Assembly (NCBI RefSeq): GCF_014204865.1
Contig: NZ_JACHMG010000001.1
Location: 5,978,501 to 6,042,500 of the forward strand
Reading direction: 5' to 3'
Source of the DNA: Amycolatopsis jiangsuensis
GTDB taxonomy: Bacteria > Actinomycetota > Actinomycetes > Mycobacteriales > Pseudonocardiaceae
Length of the DNA stretch: 64,000 nt
Of the stretch, positions 8,547 to 16,557 are shown in pieces. Each line of letters starts with the position of its first letter. Within the stretch, counting starts at the first letter, position 1. Both the position numbers and the translations under genes were made by a program. Under the pieces are notes generated by a model. That model ran no database searches, was not told the DNA's origin, and saw only the letters and a list, made by a program, of their open reading frames with translations.

Positions 8547-11356
8547 GTGAGGTCGGGCTGGGCGCCGGGGCGCCGGATCCGTTCGGGACGGGGCGGTTGC
8601 GTTCTGCGGTGCTGGCGGCTTGGCGGGATTCGCCGACGCGGTTCACCGAGGACGCCAACTCCGAGCGGGACCTGCGGGTCGGCGCCTATCGGGACCGGCT
8701 GTTCGTCGAGCTCGCGCAGAACGCGGCCGACGCGGCGCAGGCGGCGGGGGTGCCCGGGCGAATCCGGGCGTCCGTTGTGGACGGTGAGCTGCGGTTCGCG
8801 AACACCGGTGCGCCGCTGGACGCGCGCGGGGTCGAATCGCTGGCTTCGTTGCGGGCGTCCGGCAAGGAGCGGCTTGCCGCGGTCGGACGGTTCGGAATCG
8901 GGTTCGCCGCCGTGCTCACCGTCACCGACGAACCGCGCGTGGTGTCCACGACCGGGGCGGTCGGCTTTTCGGCCCGGCGCACCCGGGAGGAATCCGGCCG
9001 TCCGGGCGAGGTTCCGGTGCTGCGGCTGCCGTTCCCGGTTGCCGGGGAACCACCTGCCGGATACGACACCGAAGTCCGGCTGCCGCTGCGGGAGCCGGGA
9101 CGGCCACTGCTCGACGAGCTCGCCGCCGAGGTCGGGGACCTGCTGCTCGCCCTGCCCTGGCTCGGCGAGGCCGATGTGGACGGTCGCGTGTGGACCAGAA
9201 CGGGCGACGCGGTCGTGGAGATCCGTGGCCCGCGTGGCGTTGACCGCTGGCTGATGCACGGTTCGTGGGCGGTCCCGGTGGACGAGGAAGGAGCGCCCCG
9301 TCCACTCGAGGAGGACGTGCTGCACGCGCCGACTCCCACCGACGAAGGACTGTCCCTCCCGGCCCGGTTGATCGCGGCAGTGCCGCTGGAGCCGTCGCGG
9401 CGACGAGTCCAGCCCGGTGACGAGCTCACGAACGCGTTGCACACCGCGGCCGCGGAGTACGCCGGTTTGCTGCGGGCGCTGCCACCTGAATACCGATTCG
9501 CGCTCGTGCCGAAGGCCGGATTCCCCAAATCCACTGTGGATTCCCAGCTCCGCGATCTACTCTTCGGCGTACTGACCTCGGAGCCGTGGTTATCCACTGT
9601 GGACGGTGATCTGGTGTCCGGCCGGAAGGCGCGGGTGCTCGACGTCGATCTGCCGGGGTTGGCCGGGTTGCTCGCCGACGTGGTGCCGGGGCTGGTGGTC
9701 ACTCCACCGTCGGCAGCGCCGCTGTTGAAGCCGGTTTCCGTGCAACAGTGGGGAATCGACGACGTCCTGGAACTGCTGACCGGGCTGGACCGGGAGCCGG
9801 ACTGGTGGCGTCGGCTCTACGCGATGCTGGCCGAAGCCGTCGAGGGTCACGCGCTCGCTCCGGCGCAGCTCGAAGGGCTGCCGGTGCCGATGTCCGACGG
9901 TCGTACCCTGCCCGGCGCCCGGGGCGCGCTGCTTCTCGAAGGCAGCGGGGAACTGCTCGAGCTTCTGTCCGATGTGGATGTTCCGGGGCTGCGGCTTGTT
10001 CATCCCGCGGCAGCGCATCCGTTACTGGAACGCTTGGGCGCCAAGGACGCTGACGCGCGGCAGCTGCTGGAATCAGAGCAGCTGCAGTACGCCGTGGAAC
10101 GCAGTGTGCAGGACGTTCGGTCTGGTTCGGACGGAATGGTGCTCGCCGGTGCGGTCCTCCGGCTTGTCGCCGACTGTGGTGACCAGGCGCCCGGCTGGGC
10201 GAGTGCGCTCGCGCTGCCCACAGTGGACGGATGGCGCCGGGCCGCCGAACTCGTGCTGCCCACTTCGCCGCTGCTGGAGATTTTCGACCCCGAGGTCTTC
10301 GAACCCGATGGTGCGCTCGCGGTGCTCGACGAGGAATTCGCCGAGGACTGGCCGGCCGCGACGCTCGTGGCCACGGGAGTGCTCGATTCGTTCGCCGTGG
10401 TCCGCGACGAGGAACCACACGAGCCCGACCACGACCTGCCGGACGAGGACCTGTGGTGGGAGGCATACGAGCCGGCGACCGTCGTCGCGGTACGGGATCT
10501 CGACCTCGTCGCGGACGACGCCTGGCCCGCCGCTTTGCGGCTGCTGGCCGCACGTCCGGAGACCTGGCAGGCGCTGCACACGCCGGACGGGCACGCCGCC
10601 TGGTGGCTCGGCCAGTACGCTCTGCTGGCCGGGGAACCGCCGGGCGCATGGCGGATGCCGTCGGCCACCGGGCTCGCCGGCTTGTACGACGTGGTCCCGG
10701 ATCTCGGTCTCAGCACCGATCTGCTGCAGGTCGCCGGCGTGCGGACCGCACTGGACCTCACCACTGCCGAGGACGTCAGCGACCTGCTCGACCGGCTCGG
10801 CGATCCGGCGCGTACTCCGGCGCCCGGTCTGGTCGCCCGCGCGCACGCCGCCCTGGTGTCCGCGCCGGTCGAAGTGGCCGACCTCGACGCGCCGGCCCGC
10901 GTCCGGACGGCGGACGGCACGGTGACCGGGGACGCCGTGGTGCTCGACGCTCCGTGGTTCGCCGCGGTACTGGCGCCCGGCCGGATGGTGGTCGCGCCGG
11001 AAGATCCGCAACGGCTTGCCGAACTGCTCGACCTGCCCACGGCGAGTGGCCTGCCCGCCGAGGTGACCAGCGCCGGCGAATACGCGGCCTGGGCGGATCT
11101 GCCCGCCCTCGTGCTCGTCGCAGACCAGCTCGGGCTGGCTCTGCCGTCCGGCGGGGTGCTGCTGCACGACTCGCTGAGCGTGACCGTCGACGGCCGGGCG
11201 CACGACGCTGCGTGGTGGTCGGAGGACCGGCTGCACGCCGCCGACACCTCAGAGGGCCTGGCGAGGGCGTTCGCCTGGGCGAGCGACCAGTGGGCCGAGC
11301 GCTACCGGATCACCGCGCTGCTGGAGGACCCGGCACCTCGCACGCTGCTGAACTGA
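8543..11356 (+). CDS. Sacsin/Hsp90-like GHKL ATPase, 937 aa
   Basis: The N-terminal 130 residues carry a GHKL ATP-binding fold. The N-box is LFVELAQNAADA (E56, N60, D63), a G1-like FANTGAPL is at 85-92, and the G2 segment GRFGIGFAAVL is at 115-125. The remaining 800 residues have no domain I recognise. Such sacsin N-terminal ATP-binding-like proteins are annotated as Hsp90-like chaperones, but no client is known. The start GTG at 8543 overlaps the DUF3027 stop by 4 nt (GTGA). The pair is therefore expressed in fixed ratio, which suggests a chaperone plus partner (inference). Confidence 0.85.
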   Translation: MSEVGLGAGAPDPFGTGRLRSAVLAAWRDSPTRFTEDANSERDLRVGAYRDRLFVELAQNAADAAQAAGVPGRIRASVVDGELRFANTGAPLDARGVESLASLRASGKERLAAVGRFGIGFAAVLTVTDEPRVVSTTGAVGFSARRTREESGRPGEVPVLRLPFPVAGEPPAGYDTEVRLPLREPGRPLLDELAAEVGDLLLALPWLGEADVDGRVWTRTGDAVVEIRGPRGVDRWLMHGSWAVPVDEEGAPRPLEEDVLHAPTPTDEGLSLPARLIAAVPLEPSRRRVQPGDELTNALHTAAAEYAGLLRALPPEYRFALVPKAGFPKSTVDSQLRDLLFGVLTSEPWLSTVDGDLVSGRKARVLDVDLPGLAGLLADVVPGLVVTPPSAAPLLKPVSVQQWGIDDVLELLTGLDREPDWWRRLYAMLAEAVEGHALAPAQLEGLPVPMSDGRTLPGARGALLLEGSGELLELLSDVDVPGLRLVHPAAAHPLLERLGAKDADARQLLESEQLQYAVERSVQDVRSGSDGMVLAGAVLRLVADCGDQAPGWASALALPTVDGWRRAAELVLPTSPLLEIFDPEVFEPDGALAVLDEEFAEDWPAATLVATGVLDSFAVVRDEEPHEPDHDLPDEDLWWEAYEPATVVAVRDLDLVADDAWPAALRLLAARPETWQALHTPDGHAAWWLGQYALLAGEPPGAWRMPSATGLAGLYDVVPDLGLSTDLLQVAGVRTALDLTTAEDVSDLLDRLGDPARTPAPGLVARAHAALVSAPVEVADLDAPARVRTADGTVTGDAVVLDAPWFAAVLAPGRMVVAPEDPQRLAELLDLPTASGLPAEVTSAGEYAAWADLPALVLVADQLGLALPSGGVLLHDSLSVTVDGRAHDAAWWSEDRLHAADTSEGLARAFAWASDQWAERYRITALLEDPAPRTLLN

Positions 11357-11368
11357 CCTCGTGAGTGG

Positions 11369-11635
11369 CTAGAGGCGCTGGGCGGACCTCGAACCGCGGC
11401 GGGCGGCCGCGCGCTGCCAGAAGATGATGCCGAAGCCGATCAGGCCGAGCACGACCCCGGCGAGCGCGGTCTGCACCCAGACCCCGTGGGTGAAGAAGAA
11501 CAGCACCACCAGCGCGACGAGCCAGAGCGTGGTACCTACGATCACCACCGGCGTCAGGTCGGTCAGCCGCTTGGGCAGCTCCGGCGTGTGCCGCAACGAG
11601 CCCGTAACGTCCGGGGCATCGGTCGGTTCATCCAC
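11369..11635 (-). CDS. DUF2530 membrane protein
   Basis: About 88 residues from a GTG at 11635. The start is a polar segment, PELPKRLTDLTPVVIVGT precedes the first helix, and two transmembrane helices follow at about 28-48 and 53-73, with a basic C-terminus. It fits the actinobacterial DUF2530 family and the position of mycobacterial Rv0879c, next to a MarR gene. It converges tail to tail with the ATPase gene and is divergent from the purine permease. The frame remains open upstream, but only as antisense of the permease. Function unknown. Confidence 0.8.
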   Translation of the reverse strand: MDEPTDAPDVTGSLRHTPELPKRLTDLTPVVIVGTTLWLVALVVLFFFTHGVWVQTALAGVVLGLIGFGIIFWQRAAARRGSRSAQRL

Positions 11636-11677
11636 GGGGTGCAGCCTACCCGGGCGATCAGCGAGACAGGCAGGGAA

Positions 11678-13144
11678 ATGGCGGAACAGCGCGAGCGGCG
11701 GGCCGGGTCCACTCTGGACCGCTTCTTCAGGATCAGCGAACGCGGGTCGAACACCGGGCGGGAGATCCGCGGCGGCGTGGTCACGTTCGTGACGATGGCC
11801 TACATCGTGGTGCTCAACCCGCTGATCATCGGCAGTTTCGCCGCGAACACCCCGTCCGCGCACCCGGACGTGCTCGGCAACATCCTGCCGGTACCGCAGG
11901 TCGCCGCGGTCACCGCGCTGGTCGCCGGGGTGCTCACCATCCTGATGGGCCTGGTCGCGAACTACCCGTTCGGCATCGCCGCCGGGCTGGGCATCAACAG
12001 CCTGCTCGCGGTCACCATCGCCCCGCAGATGAGCTGGCCGGAGGCGATGGGGCTGGTGGTCATCGAGGGCGTGATCATCGTGCTGCTCGTGCTCACCGGC
12101 TTCCGCACCGCGGTGTTCCGCGCGGTGCCCCCGCAGCTGAAATCGGCCATCGCGGTGGGTATCGGATTGTTCATCTGCTTCATCGGGCTGGTCGACGCCG
12201 GATTCGTGCGCCGGCTGCCGGACGCCGCGAACACCACCGTGCCGGTCGGTCTCGGGATCGACGGTTCGATCGCGTCCTGGCCGACCGCGGTGTTCGTCGT
12301 CGGCCTGCTGCTCACCGCGATCCTCGTCGCCAAGCGGGTCAAGGGCGCGATCCTGATCGGGGTGCTCGGCTCGACCGTGCTCGCGATCGTGGTGGAGGCG
12401 ATCGTCAAGGCAGGCCCGTCGAACGGCTCCGATCCGAAGGGGTGGAACCTCGGCTACCCGGCGCTGCCGGACAACGTCGTCGGGCTGCCCGATCTGTCGC
12501 TCGTCGGCGACGTGTCCTTCGGGGCCTGGACGCGGCTGCCGATCATCACCGTGGTGCTGCTGGTGTTCACGCTCGTGCTCGCCGACTTCTTCGACGCCAT
12601 GGGCACCATGACCGGTCTGGGCAAGGAGGCCGGGCTGGTCGGCAAGGACGGGCAGCTGCCGAACGTCGGTCGCGCACTGTTCGTGGAAGGGCTCGCCGGT
12701 GCGGCCGGCGGCTTCGGCTCGGCCAGCTCGAACACGGTGTTCGTGGAATCCGCGTCGGGGATCGCCGAGGGCGCGCGCACCGGGCTGGCGAACGTCGTGA
12801 CCGGCGTGCTGTTCCTCGCGGCCATGTTCCTCACCCCGCTCTACCAGGTGATCCCGGTCGAGGCCGCGGCGCCGGCGCTGGTCGTGGTGGGCGCGCTGAT
12901 GATGGCGCAGGTCCGCGACATCGACTTCACCGACTTCTCCGTGGCGCTGCCGGCCTTCCTGACGATCGTGGTCATGCCGTTCACCTACTCGATCGCGAAC
13001 GGCATCGGCGCGGGCTTCGTGAGCTACGTGGTGATCCGCGCGGTGACCGGGCGGGCCCGGCAGGTGCACCCGTTGCTGTGGGTGATCGCGGTGGCCTTCG
13101 TCGCCTACTTCGCGGTCGGCCCGATCCAGGCCGCGCTGTCCTGA
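11678..13144 (+). CDS. AzgA/PbuG-type purine (hypoxanthine/guanine/adenine) permease
   Basis: 488-residue integral membrane transporter of the nucleobase-cation symporter 2 superfamily, AzgA branch. The N-terminal REIRGGVVTFVTMAYIVVLNP is characteristic, as are LGINSLLAVTI and the segment DFFDAMGTMTGLGKEAGL. It has about 12-14 helices. It probably imports purines by proton symport; I cannot fix the exact base. The ATG at 11678 is preceded by CAGGGAA as a Shine-Dalgarno sequence. It precedes the MarR gene but is separated by about 60 nt and a separate promoter. Confidence 0.9.
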   Translation: MAEQRERRAGSTLDRFFRISERGSNTGREIRGGVVTFVTMAYIVVLNPLIIGSFAANTPSAHPDVLGNILPVPQVAAVTALVAGVLTILMGLVANYPFGIAAGLGINSLLAVTIAPQMSWPEAMGLVVIEGVIIVLLVLTGFRTAVFRAVPPQLKSAIAVGIGLFICFIGLVDAGFVRRLPDAANTTVPVGLGIDGSIASWPTAVFVVGLLLTAILVAKRVKGAILIGVLGSTVLAIVVEAIVKAGPSNGSDPKGWNLGYPALPDNVVGLPDLSLVGDVSFGAWTRLPIITVVLLVFTLVLADFFDAMGTMTGLGKEAGLVGKDGQLPNVGRALFVEGLAGAAGGFGSASSNTVFVESASGIAEGARTGLANVVTGVLFLAAMFLTPLYQVIPVEAAAPALVVVGALMMAQVRDIDFTDFSVALPAFLTIVVMPFTYSIANGIGAGFVSYVVIRAVTGRARQVHPLLWVIAVAFVAYFAVGPIQAALS

Positions 13145-13193
13145 CCGGCGCGAGTTCGCTCACTCGTGGGAACGGCCGGACGGGGTCGTGAGG

Positions 13194-13199
13194 TATGCT
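13194..13199 (+). promoter_or_regulatory. -10 element of the MarR gene (leaderless)
   Basis: TATGCT lies 7 nt before the ATG at 13207, the spacing expected when transcription begins at the A of the start codon. The upstream in-frame ATG at 13195 lies inside this hexamer, which argues for the later start. The surrounding TATGCTAACTAATATG contains overlapping TTAG-type half-sites in both strands and may also be where MarR binds its own promoter. Confidence 0.55.
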
Positions 13200-13206
13200 A
13201 ACTAAT

Positions 13207-13638
13207 ATGTCCGGCGATCCGCACGAGCGCTCCCTGGCGAGCCGCCTGCGTCTCGCAGTGGTCCGGCTCAACCGCCGGCTCCGGGCACAGCGGGTGGGCG
13301 ACGACGTCTCGCTGACGCAGATCGCCGCGCTGTCCACCCTGCACAAGTGCGGTCCGCTGACCCCAGGTCGGCTGGCCGCGAAGGAAGGCGTCCAGCCGCC
13401 CTCGATGACGAGGGTGATCGCCGCGCTCGAGGAGAAGGGTTTCGTCGAGCGCCGCCCGCATCCGACCGACGGCCGGCAGGCCATCGTCGAACTCTCCGAC
13501 GACGGGCTGGCGTACGTGCGCAAGGCCATCTCGGTACGGGAGGCGTGGCTGGACCGGCAACTGGCCGAACTCGGCGAGGAAGAGCGCGAGGTGCTCTCCC
13601 GGGCCGCGGAGATCATCGACAGGATGGCGGGGAACTAG
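13207..13638 (+). CDS. MarR-family regulator
   Basis: 143 residues with a winged helix-turn-helix at about 40-100. LTQIAALSTLHKCGPLTPGRL leads into the recognition helix region GVQPPSMTRVIAALEEKGFV, and the wing is RRPHPTDGRQAIVELSDDG. It corresponds to mycobacterial Rv0880. The start is chosen from the leaderless promoter reading. It is followed after 5 nt by an MFS exporter gene, a classic MarR-efflux arrangement, so it probably represses itself and the pump in response to a small aromatic or toxic ligand (inference). Confidence 0.9.
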   Translation: MSGDPHERSLASRLRLAVVRLNRRLRAQRVGDDVSLTQIAALSTLHKCGPLTPGRLAAKEGVQPPSMTRVIAALEEKGFVERRPHPTDGRQAIVELSDDGLAYVRKAISVREAWLDRQLAELGEEEREVLSRAAEIIDRMAGN

Positions 13639-13643
13639 CACAG

Positions 13644-15302
13644 GTGAGGGCCACGGGTAGCGAAACAGGACGTCCGACCGAAACCATTGCTACCCGGGAG
13701 ACGGCACCACCGTCCGCCCCGCCAGGCCCCGCCGCCCCCACGGACCGCCCGGACGCCGAGGCGGACTCCGCACCGGATCCGGCGGAGGGAACAGACCGCG
13801 CGTCGCGGCCGGACGCCGGGATGAAGGCGGCGCCGGCGGGTGGGGCAGGCCGCGCACAGCGGCCGGAAGCGGGACCCACAGGTGAACCAGACCGCGCGTC
13901 GCGGCGAGAAGCGGATGCGGCGGAGGGACCGAGCCGCGTGTCGCGGCCGGACGCAACGCCGGCGGGGGAGCCGGGACCGGAGTCCGAGCCGAAGGCGCAG
14001 CCGGCCGGGGAGGCCGATCCGGAGCCCGGGGCGAAGACGAACCGGCGCGGCATGTTCTCCTCGCTGCGGGTGCGCAACTACCGGCTGTTCTTCACCGGCC
14101 AGGTCATCTCGAACATCGGTACCTGGATGCAGCGCATCGCCCAGGACTGGCTGGTGTTCACCCTCTCCGGCAACAACCCGGTGGCGCTCGGCGTCGCGGT
14201 CGCGTGTCAGTTCACGCCGACGCTGCTGCTGTCGCTGTGGGCCGGTGTGCTGGCCGACCGGGTCGACAAGCGCCGGCTGCTGATGATCATCCAGGCGGCC
14301 AACTGCGTGCAGGCCGTCCTGCTCGGCGTGCTCGACCTGGCCGGCGTGGCCCAGCTGTGGCACGTGTACCTGCTGTGCGTGCTGCTCGGCGTCACCTCCG
14401 CGATGGAGGTGCCCACGCGGCAGTCGTTCGTGGCCGAGATGGTCGGCCGCGACCAGGTGGCCAACGCGGTGGCGCTGAACTCGTCGATCTTCAACATGGC
14501 GCGCATCGTCGGGCCGGCGATCGCCGGGTTCGCCATCACTTGGGTGGGCACCGGCTGGCTGTTCATCGCCAACGCGGTCAGCACGATCGCGGTGATCACC
14601 GGCGTCGCGCTGATGAATCCGGCGAAGCTGTTCCGTGGCCCTGCCGTTCCGCGGGCGAAGGGACAGCTGGTGGAGGGCCTGCGCTACGTGCGACGGCGGC
14701 CCGACCTGATCACGGTGATGGTGCTGGTGTTCTTCGTCAGCACGTTCGGCATCACCTACTTCACGTCGCTGCCGATCGTGGCCGCCAACGTCTTCCACAC
14801 CGAGGCCGACGGCTACGGCCTGCTGTCCACGCTCGTCGCGGCCGGAACGTTCACCGGGGCACTGGCGTCCGCGCGGCGGGGTATCCGGGGACGTCCGCGG
14901 GTGCGGCTGCTGGTGATCTCCGGTGCGGCACTCGGCCTGTTCGAGTTCATCACCGCGTTCCTGCCGACCTACCTCGCCTTCGGCATCGGCCTGATCCCGC
15001 TCGGCTTCGCGACGATCACCTTCCTGAACACCGCGAACACGCTGGTGCAGACGTCCGTGTCCCCGGAGATGCGCGGCCGCGTGATGGGTCTCTACGTGCT
15101 GGTGCTGATCGGCGGCAACCCGATCGGCGGCCCGATGACCGGCTGGATGGCCGACACCTTCGGCGGGCGCTCGCCGTTCTACATCGGCGGCGCGCTCTCG
15201 CTGATCGCGGCCGTGGTGTGCGCGCTGGTGCTGATCCGCCGCGGCGGCGTGGCACTGCCGGTCCGCCGCTTCCGCACCGGCCCGCGAATCCTCCAGCGCT
15301 GA
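13644..15302 (+). CDS. MFS exporter (EntS-like) with low-complexity N-terminal tail
   Basis: 552 residues. Residues 1-135 are a hydrophilic Pro/Ala/Glu/Arg tail with repeated DRASR/SRVSRPDA-type segments. The MFS core begins at FSSLRVRNYRLFFTGQVISN with the motif A-like segment LADRVDKRRLL and a C-terminal half containing SPEMRGRVMGLY. The EntS/TMS-like group includes siderophore and drug exporters. The GTG at 13644 lies 5 nt after the MarR stop, so they form one operon. A strong rho-independent terminator follows at 15318. The iron box further downstream reads away from this gene, so I see no direct evidence of iron control. Confidence 0.85.
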   Translation: MRATGSETGRPTETIATRETAPPSAPPGPAAPTDRPDAEADSAPDPAEGTDRASRPDAGMKAAPAGGAGRAQRPEAGPTGEPDRASRREADAAEGPSRVSRPDATPAGEPGPESEPKAQPAGEADPEPGAKTNRRGMFSSLRVRNYRLFFTGQVISNIGTWMQRIAQDWLVFTLSGNNPVALGVAVACQFTPTLLLSLWAGVLADRVDKRRLLMIIQAANCVQAVLLGVLDLAGVAQLWHVYLLCVLLGVTSAMEVPTRQSFVAEMVGRDQVANAVALNSSIFNMARIVGPAIAGFAITWVGTGWLFIANAVSTIAVITGVALMNPAKLFRGPAVPRAKGQLVEGLRYVRRRPDLITVMVLVFFVSTFGITYFTSLPIVAANVFHTEADGYGLLSTLVAAGTFTGALASARRGIRGRPRVRLLVISGAALGLFEFITAFLPTYLAFGIGLIPLGFATITFLNTANTLVQTSVSPEMRGRVMGLYVLVLIGGNPIGGPMTGWMADTFGGRSPFYIGGALSLIAAVVCALVLIRRGGVALPVRRFRTGPRILQR

Positions 15303-15317
15303 CCCACCCGCTTGCCG

Positions 15318-15363
15318 GCCGTGGAGCCTCCTTCGGGAACTGAAGGAGGCCTCCACGGCTTTT
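15318..15363 (+). terminator. Rho-independent terminator of the MarR-MFS operon
   Basis: Arms 15318-15334 and 15342-15359 pair over 17 bp with one bulged G, with a 7-nt loop, followed by TTTT at 15360-15363. The stem core GCCGTG(G/A)AG...CCTCCT recurs in the terminator at 37770-37816. Confidence 0.9.
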
Positions 15364-15374
15364 CGGCATGCCAA

Positions 15375-15398
15375 GGTCTCACTCGGACGAGTGAGACC
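15375..15398. repeat. Perfect 11-bp palindrome of the GAGTGAG intergenic family
   Basis: GGTCTCACTCG and CGAGTGAGACC are separated by GA. The same GTGAGTGG/CCACTCAC theme is found in the hairpins at 29138-29178 and 40945-40970 and as half elements near 11360 and 13160. Likely a second, bidirectional terminator. Confidence 0.6.
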
Positions 15399-15432
15399 CG
15401 GGTCTCCGGAGAGACGGTCTTGCGGAGGCTGG

Positions 15433-15451
15433 TGAGGTTAGGCTAACCTCA
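15433..15451 (+). promoter_or_regulatory. Perfect DtxR/IdeR-type iron box
   Basis: TGAGGTTAGGCTAACCTCA is a perfect 19-bp palindrome and matches the DtxR/IdeR consensus core TTAGGCTAACCT. TAACCT (15444-15449) inside it could be a -10 element, with the ATG at 15455 at the start of the transcript. Iron-loaded repressor bound here would shut the promoter. There is no ordinary gene behind it on the + strand, and on the other side only the 3' end of the MFS operon. Confidence 0.75.
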
Positions 15452-15496
15452 TACATGTCCGCTTCGTGGTGGGAGCGGCAGTCAGTTCGGGAACGG

Positions 15497-15537
15497 ACGG
15501 AGCCCCGCACCTGGGAACCCCGGGTGCGGGGCTCCGT
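15497..15537. terminator. Strong hairpin after the iron box, probable terminator
   Basis: 15497-15511 pairs perfectly with 15523-15537 (15 bp, 11-nt loop). There is no good U-run on either side (TTCATG follows on +), so it may be an imperfect terminator for the iron-box transcript, for the convergent acetyltransferase gene, or for both. Confidence 0.55.
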
Positions 15538-15645
15538 TCATGTGGGGCCTGCGTTCAGGTACGGCTCCGTTCAGGTGCAACTCCGGTCGGATGCGGCTCC
15601 GTGCGTCCGCGGCCGATCAGGCCGGCCGGCTCGCGAAGCTCCGCC

Positions 15646-16458
15646 TCAGGTCGGGTTCATGGTCGGGTTCTGCGCCGGGGTCGTCAAGGGATGGTCGCCG
15701 GGTGGTACGGGCAGGCGGGTCAGCCGGAGGCCGAAGTAGACGCGGTAGGCCAGCCGGACCGCGGCCTCCGTGGGCAGTTCCACCTCGTTGCGCACGCCGT
15801 CGACCGTCTCGATCAGCCGGTCGCCGGACAGCGTCACCCGGCCCTGCGCGGTCGGGCGGGAGCAGGTCAGGCTCTGCGTGAAGTGCGAGTCCGGAGACGT
15901 CGACTGCCACCAGGCCATCGGCGCGAAGTCGGACAGCCGGCGCGGGCGGCGCTCCACGCGGTACTGGCGTACGCCGTCCTGGAGCACGTCCACGTCACCG
16001 TGGGGTGCGTCCAACAGCAGGTACTCGCCTTCGGAGTCCGGCTGCGGGTCCACTGCGGACAAGCGCAGCGGCTGCCTGCTGAAGCGGCCGAAGCCGACGT
16101 CGACGAGCCATTGCTCGCCCTCGATGCGGACGAGCACGCAGGCGTGGTCCAGCGGCGGACCGGGCACGCCGTCGTCGTCGAAGACCTGCGCCGCGTGCAG
16201 GGTGGCCACGAAGCCGAGCTCGCGCAGCAGCGCGGCGAACAGGCCGTTCAGCTCGTAGCAGAATCCGCCGCGGTGGTGGCGCACGATCTTGTCGAACAGT
16301 GCTTCCTCGGTCAGCTCGATCGTCTCGCCGAGGTGCACGCTCAGGTTCTCGAACGGGACCCGGGCGAGATGGCGCTCCTGCAGCACACGCAGGGCGGCCA
16401 GATCGGCCGCGGCGGGCACCGGCAGGTCCAGGCGGGCGAGGTAGGCGTCGACGTCCAT
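15646..16458 (-). CDS. nat: Arylamine N-acetyltransferase
   Basis: 270-residue cytosolic enzyme that transfers acetyl from acetyl-CoA to arylamines and hydrazines. The cysteine-protease-like triad is complete: C67 in HRGGFCYELNG, H105 in LDHACVLV and D120 in WLVDVGFG. The start is the ATG at 16458 (MDVDAYLARL); an ATG 27 nt upstream falls in the palindrome region and lacks family homology. A perfect 20-bp palindrome at 16473-16492 sits just upstream and probably controls it. Mycobacterial NAT works with sterol catabolism, but no such genes are present here, so its natural substrate in this organism is open. Confidence 0.93.
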   Translation of the reverse strand: MDVDAYLARLDLPVPAAADLAALRVLQERHLARVPFENLSVHLGETIELTEEALFDKIVRHHRGGFCYELNGLFAALLRELGFVATLHAAQVFDDDGVPGPPLDHACVLVRIEGEQWLVDVGFGRFSRQPLRLSAVDPQPDSEGEYLLLDAPHGDVDVLQDGVRQYRVERRPRRLSDFAPMAWWQSTSPDSHFTQSLTCSRPTAQGRVTLSGDRLIETVDGVRNEVELPTEAAVRLAYRVYFGLRLTRLPVPPGDHPLTTPAQNPTMNPT

Positions 16459-16472
16459 GCACCCACTCTCAC

Positions 16473-16492
16473 ACCTCGAGTGCACTCGAGGT
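16473..16492. promoter_or_regulatory. 20-bp perfect palindrome before nat
   Basis: ACCTCGAGTGCACTCGAGGT, 15 nt upstream of the nat start codon. It shares the frame ACCTC-AG----CT-GAGGT with the 20-bp palindrome at 17322-17341, downstream of the heme oxygenase gene. It may be an operator; a transcript hairpin is also possible. Confidence 0.6.
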
Positions 16493-16503
16493 CAAGCGAA
16501 ATA

Positions 16504-16539
16504 CGAACGGGGCCCCTCCGGATGGAGGAGCCCCGTTCG
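16504..16539 (-). terminator. Terminator downstream of sodA
   Basis: CGAACGGGG (16504-16512) pairs with CCCCGTTCG (16531-16539), with an inner CCTCC/GGAGG stem. It lies 19 nt beyond the sodA stop on the coding (-) strand and should separate sodA from nat. Confidence 0.8.
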
Positions 16540-16557
16540 GCTGAAAGCGTGACGCGC

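Larger units (their letters stand above)
15303..15645. other. 343-nt intergenic region rich in hairpins, with an orphan iron box
   Basis: From left to right: terminator 15318-15363; a perfect 11-bp stem at 15375-15398; a short GTCTC/GAGAC hairpin at 15402-15415; a 19-bp iron box at 15433-15451; an ATG at 15455 beginning an Arg-rich open frame (to 15739, partly antisense to the next gene); and a strong hairpin at 15497-15537. No conventional gene follows the box before the convergent acetyltransferase. Confidence 0.7.

Noticed and set aside
15455..15541. Trp attenuator: MSASWW leader with tandem Trp codons before a hairpin
   Set aside because: There is no stop codon before the hairpin, no alternative antiterminator pairing that I could find, and no tryptophan gene downstream.
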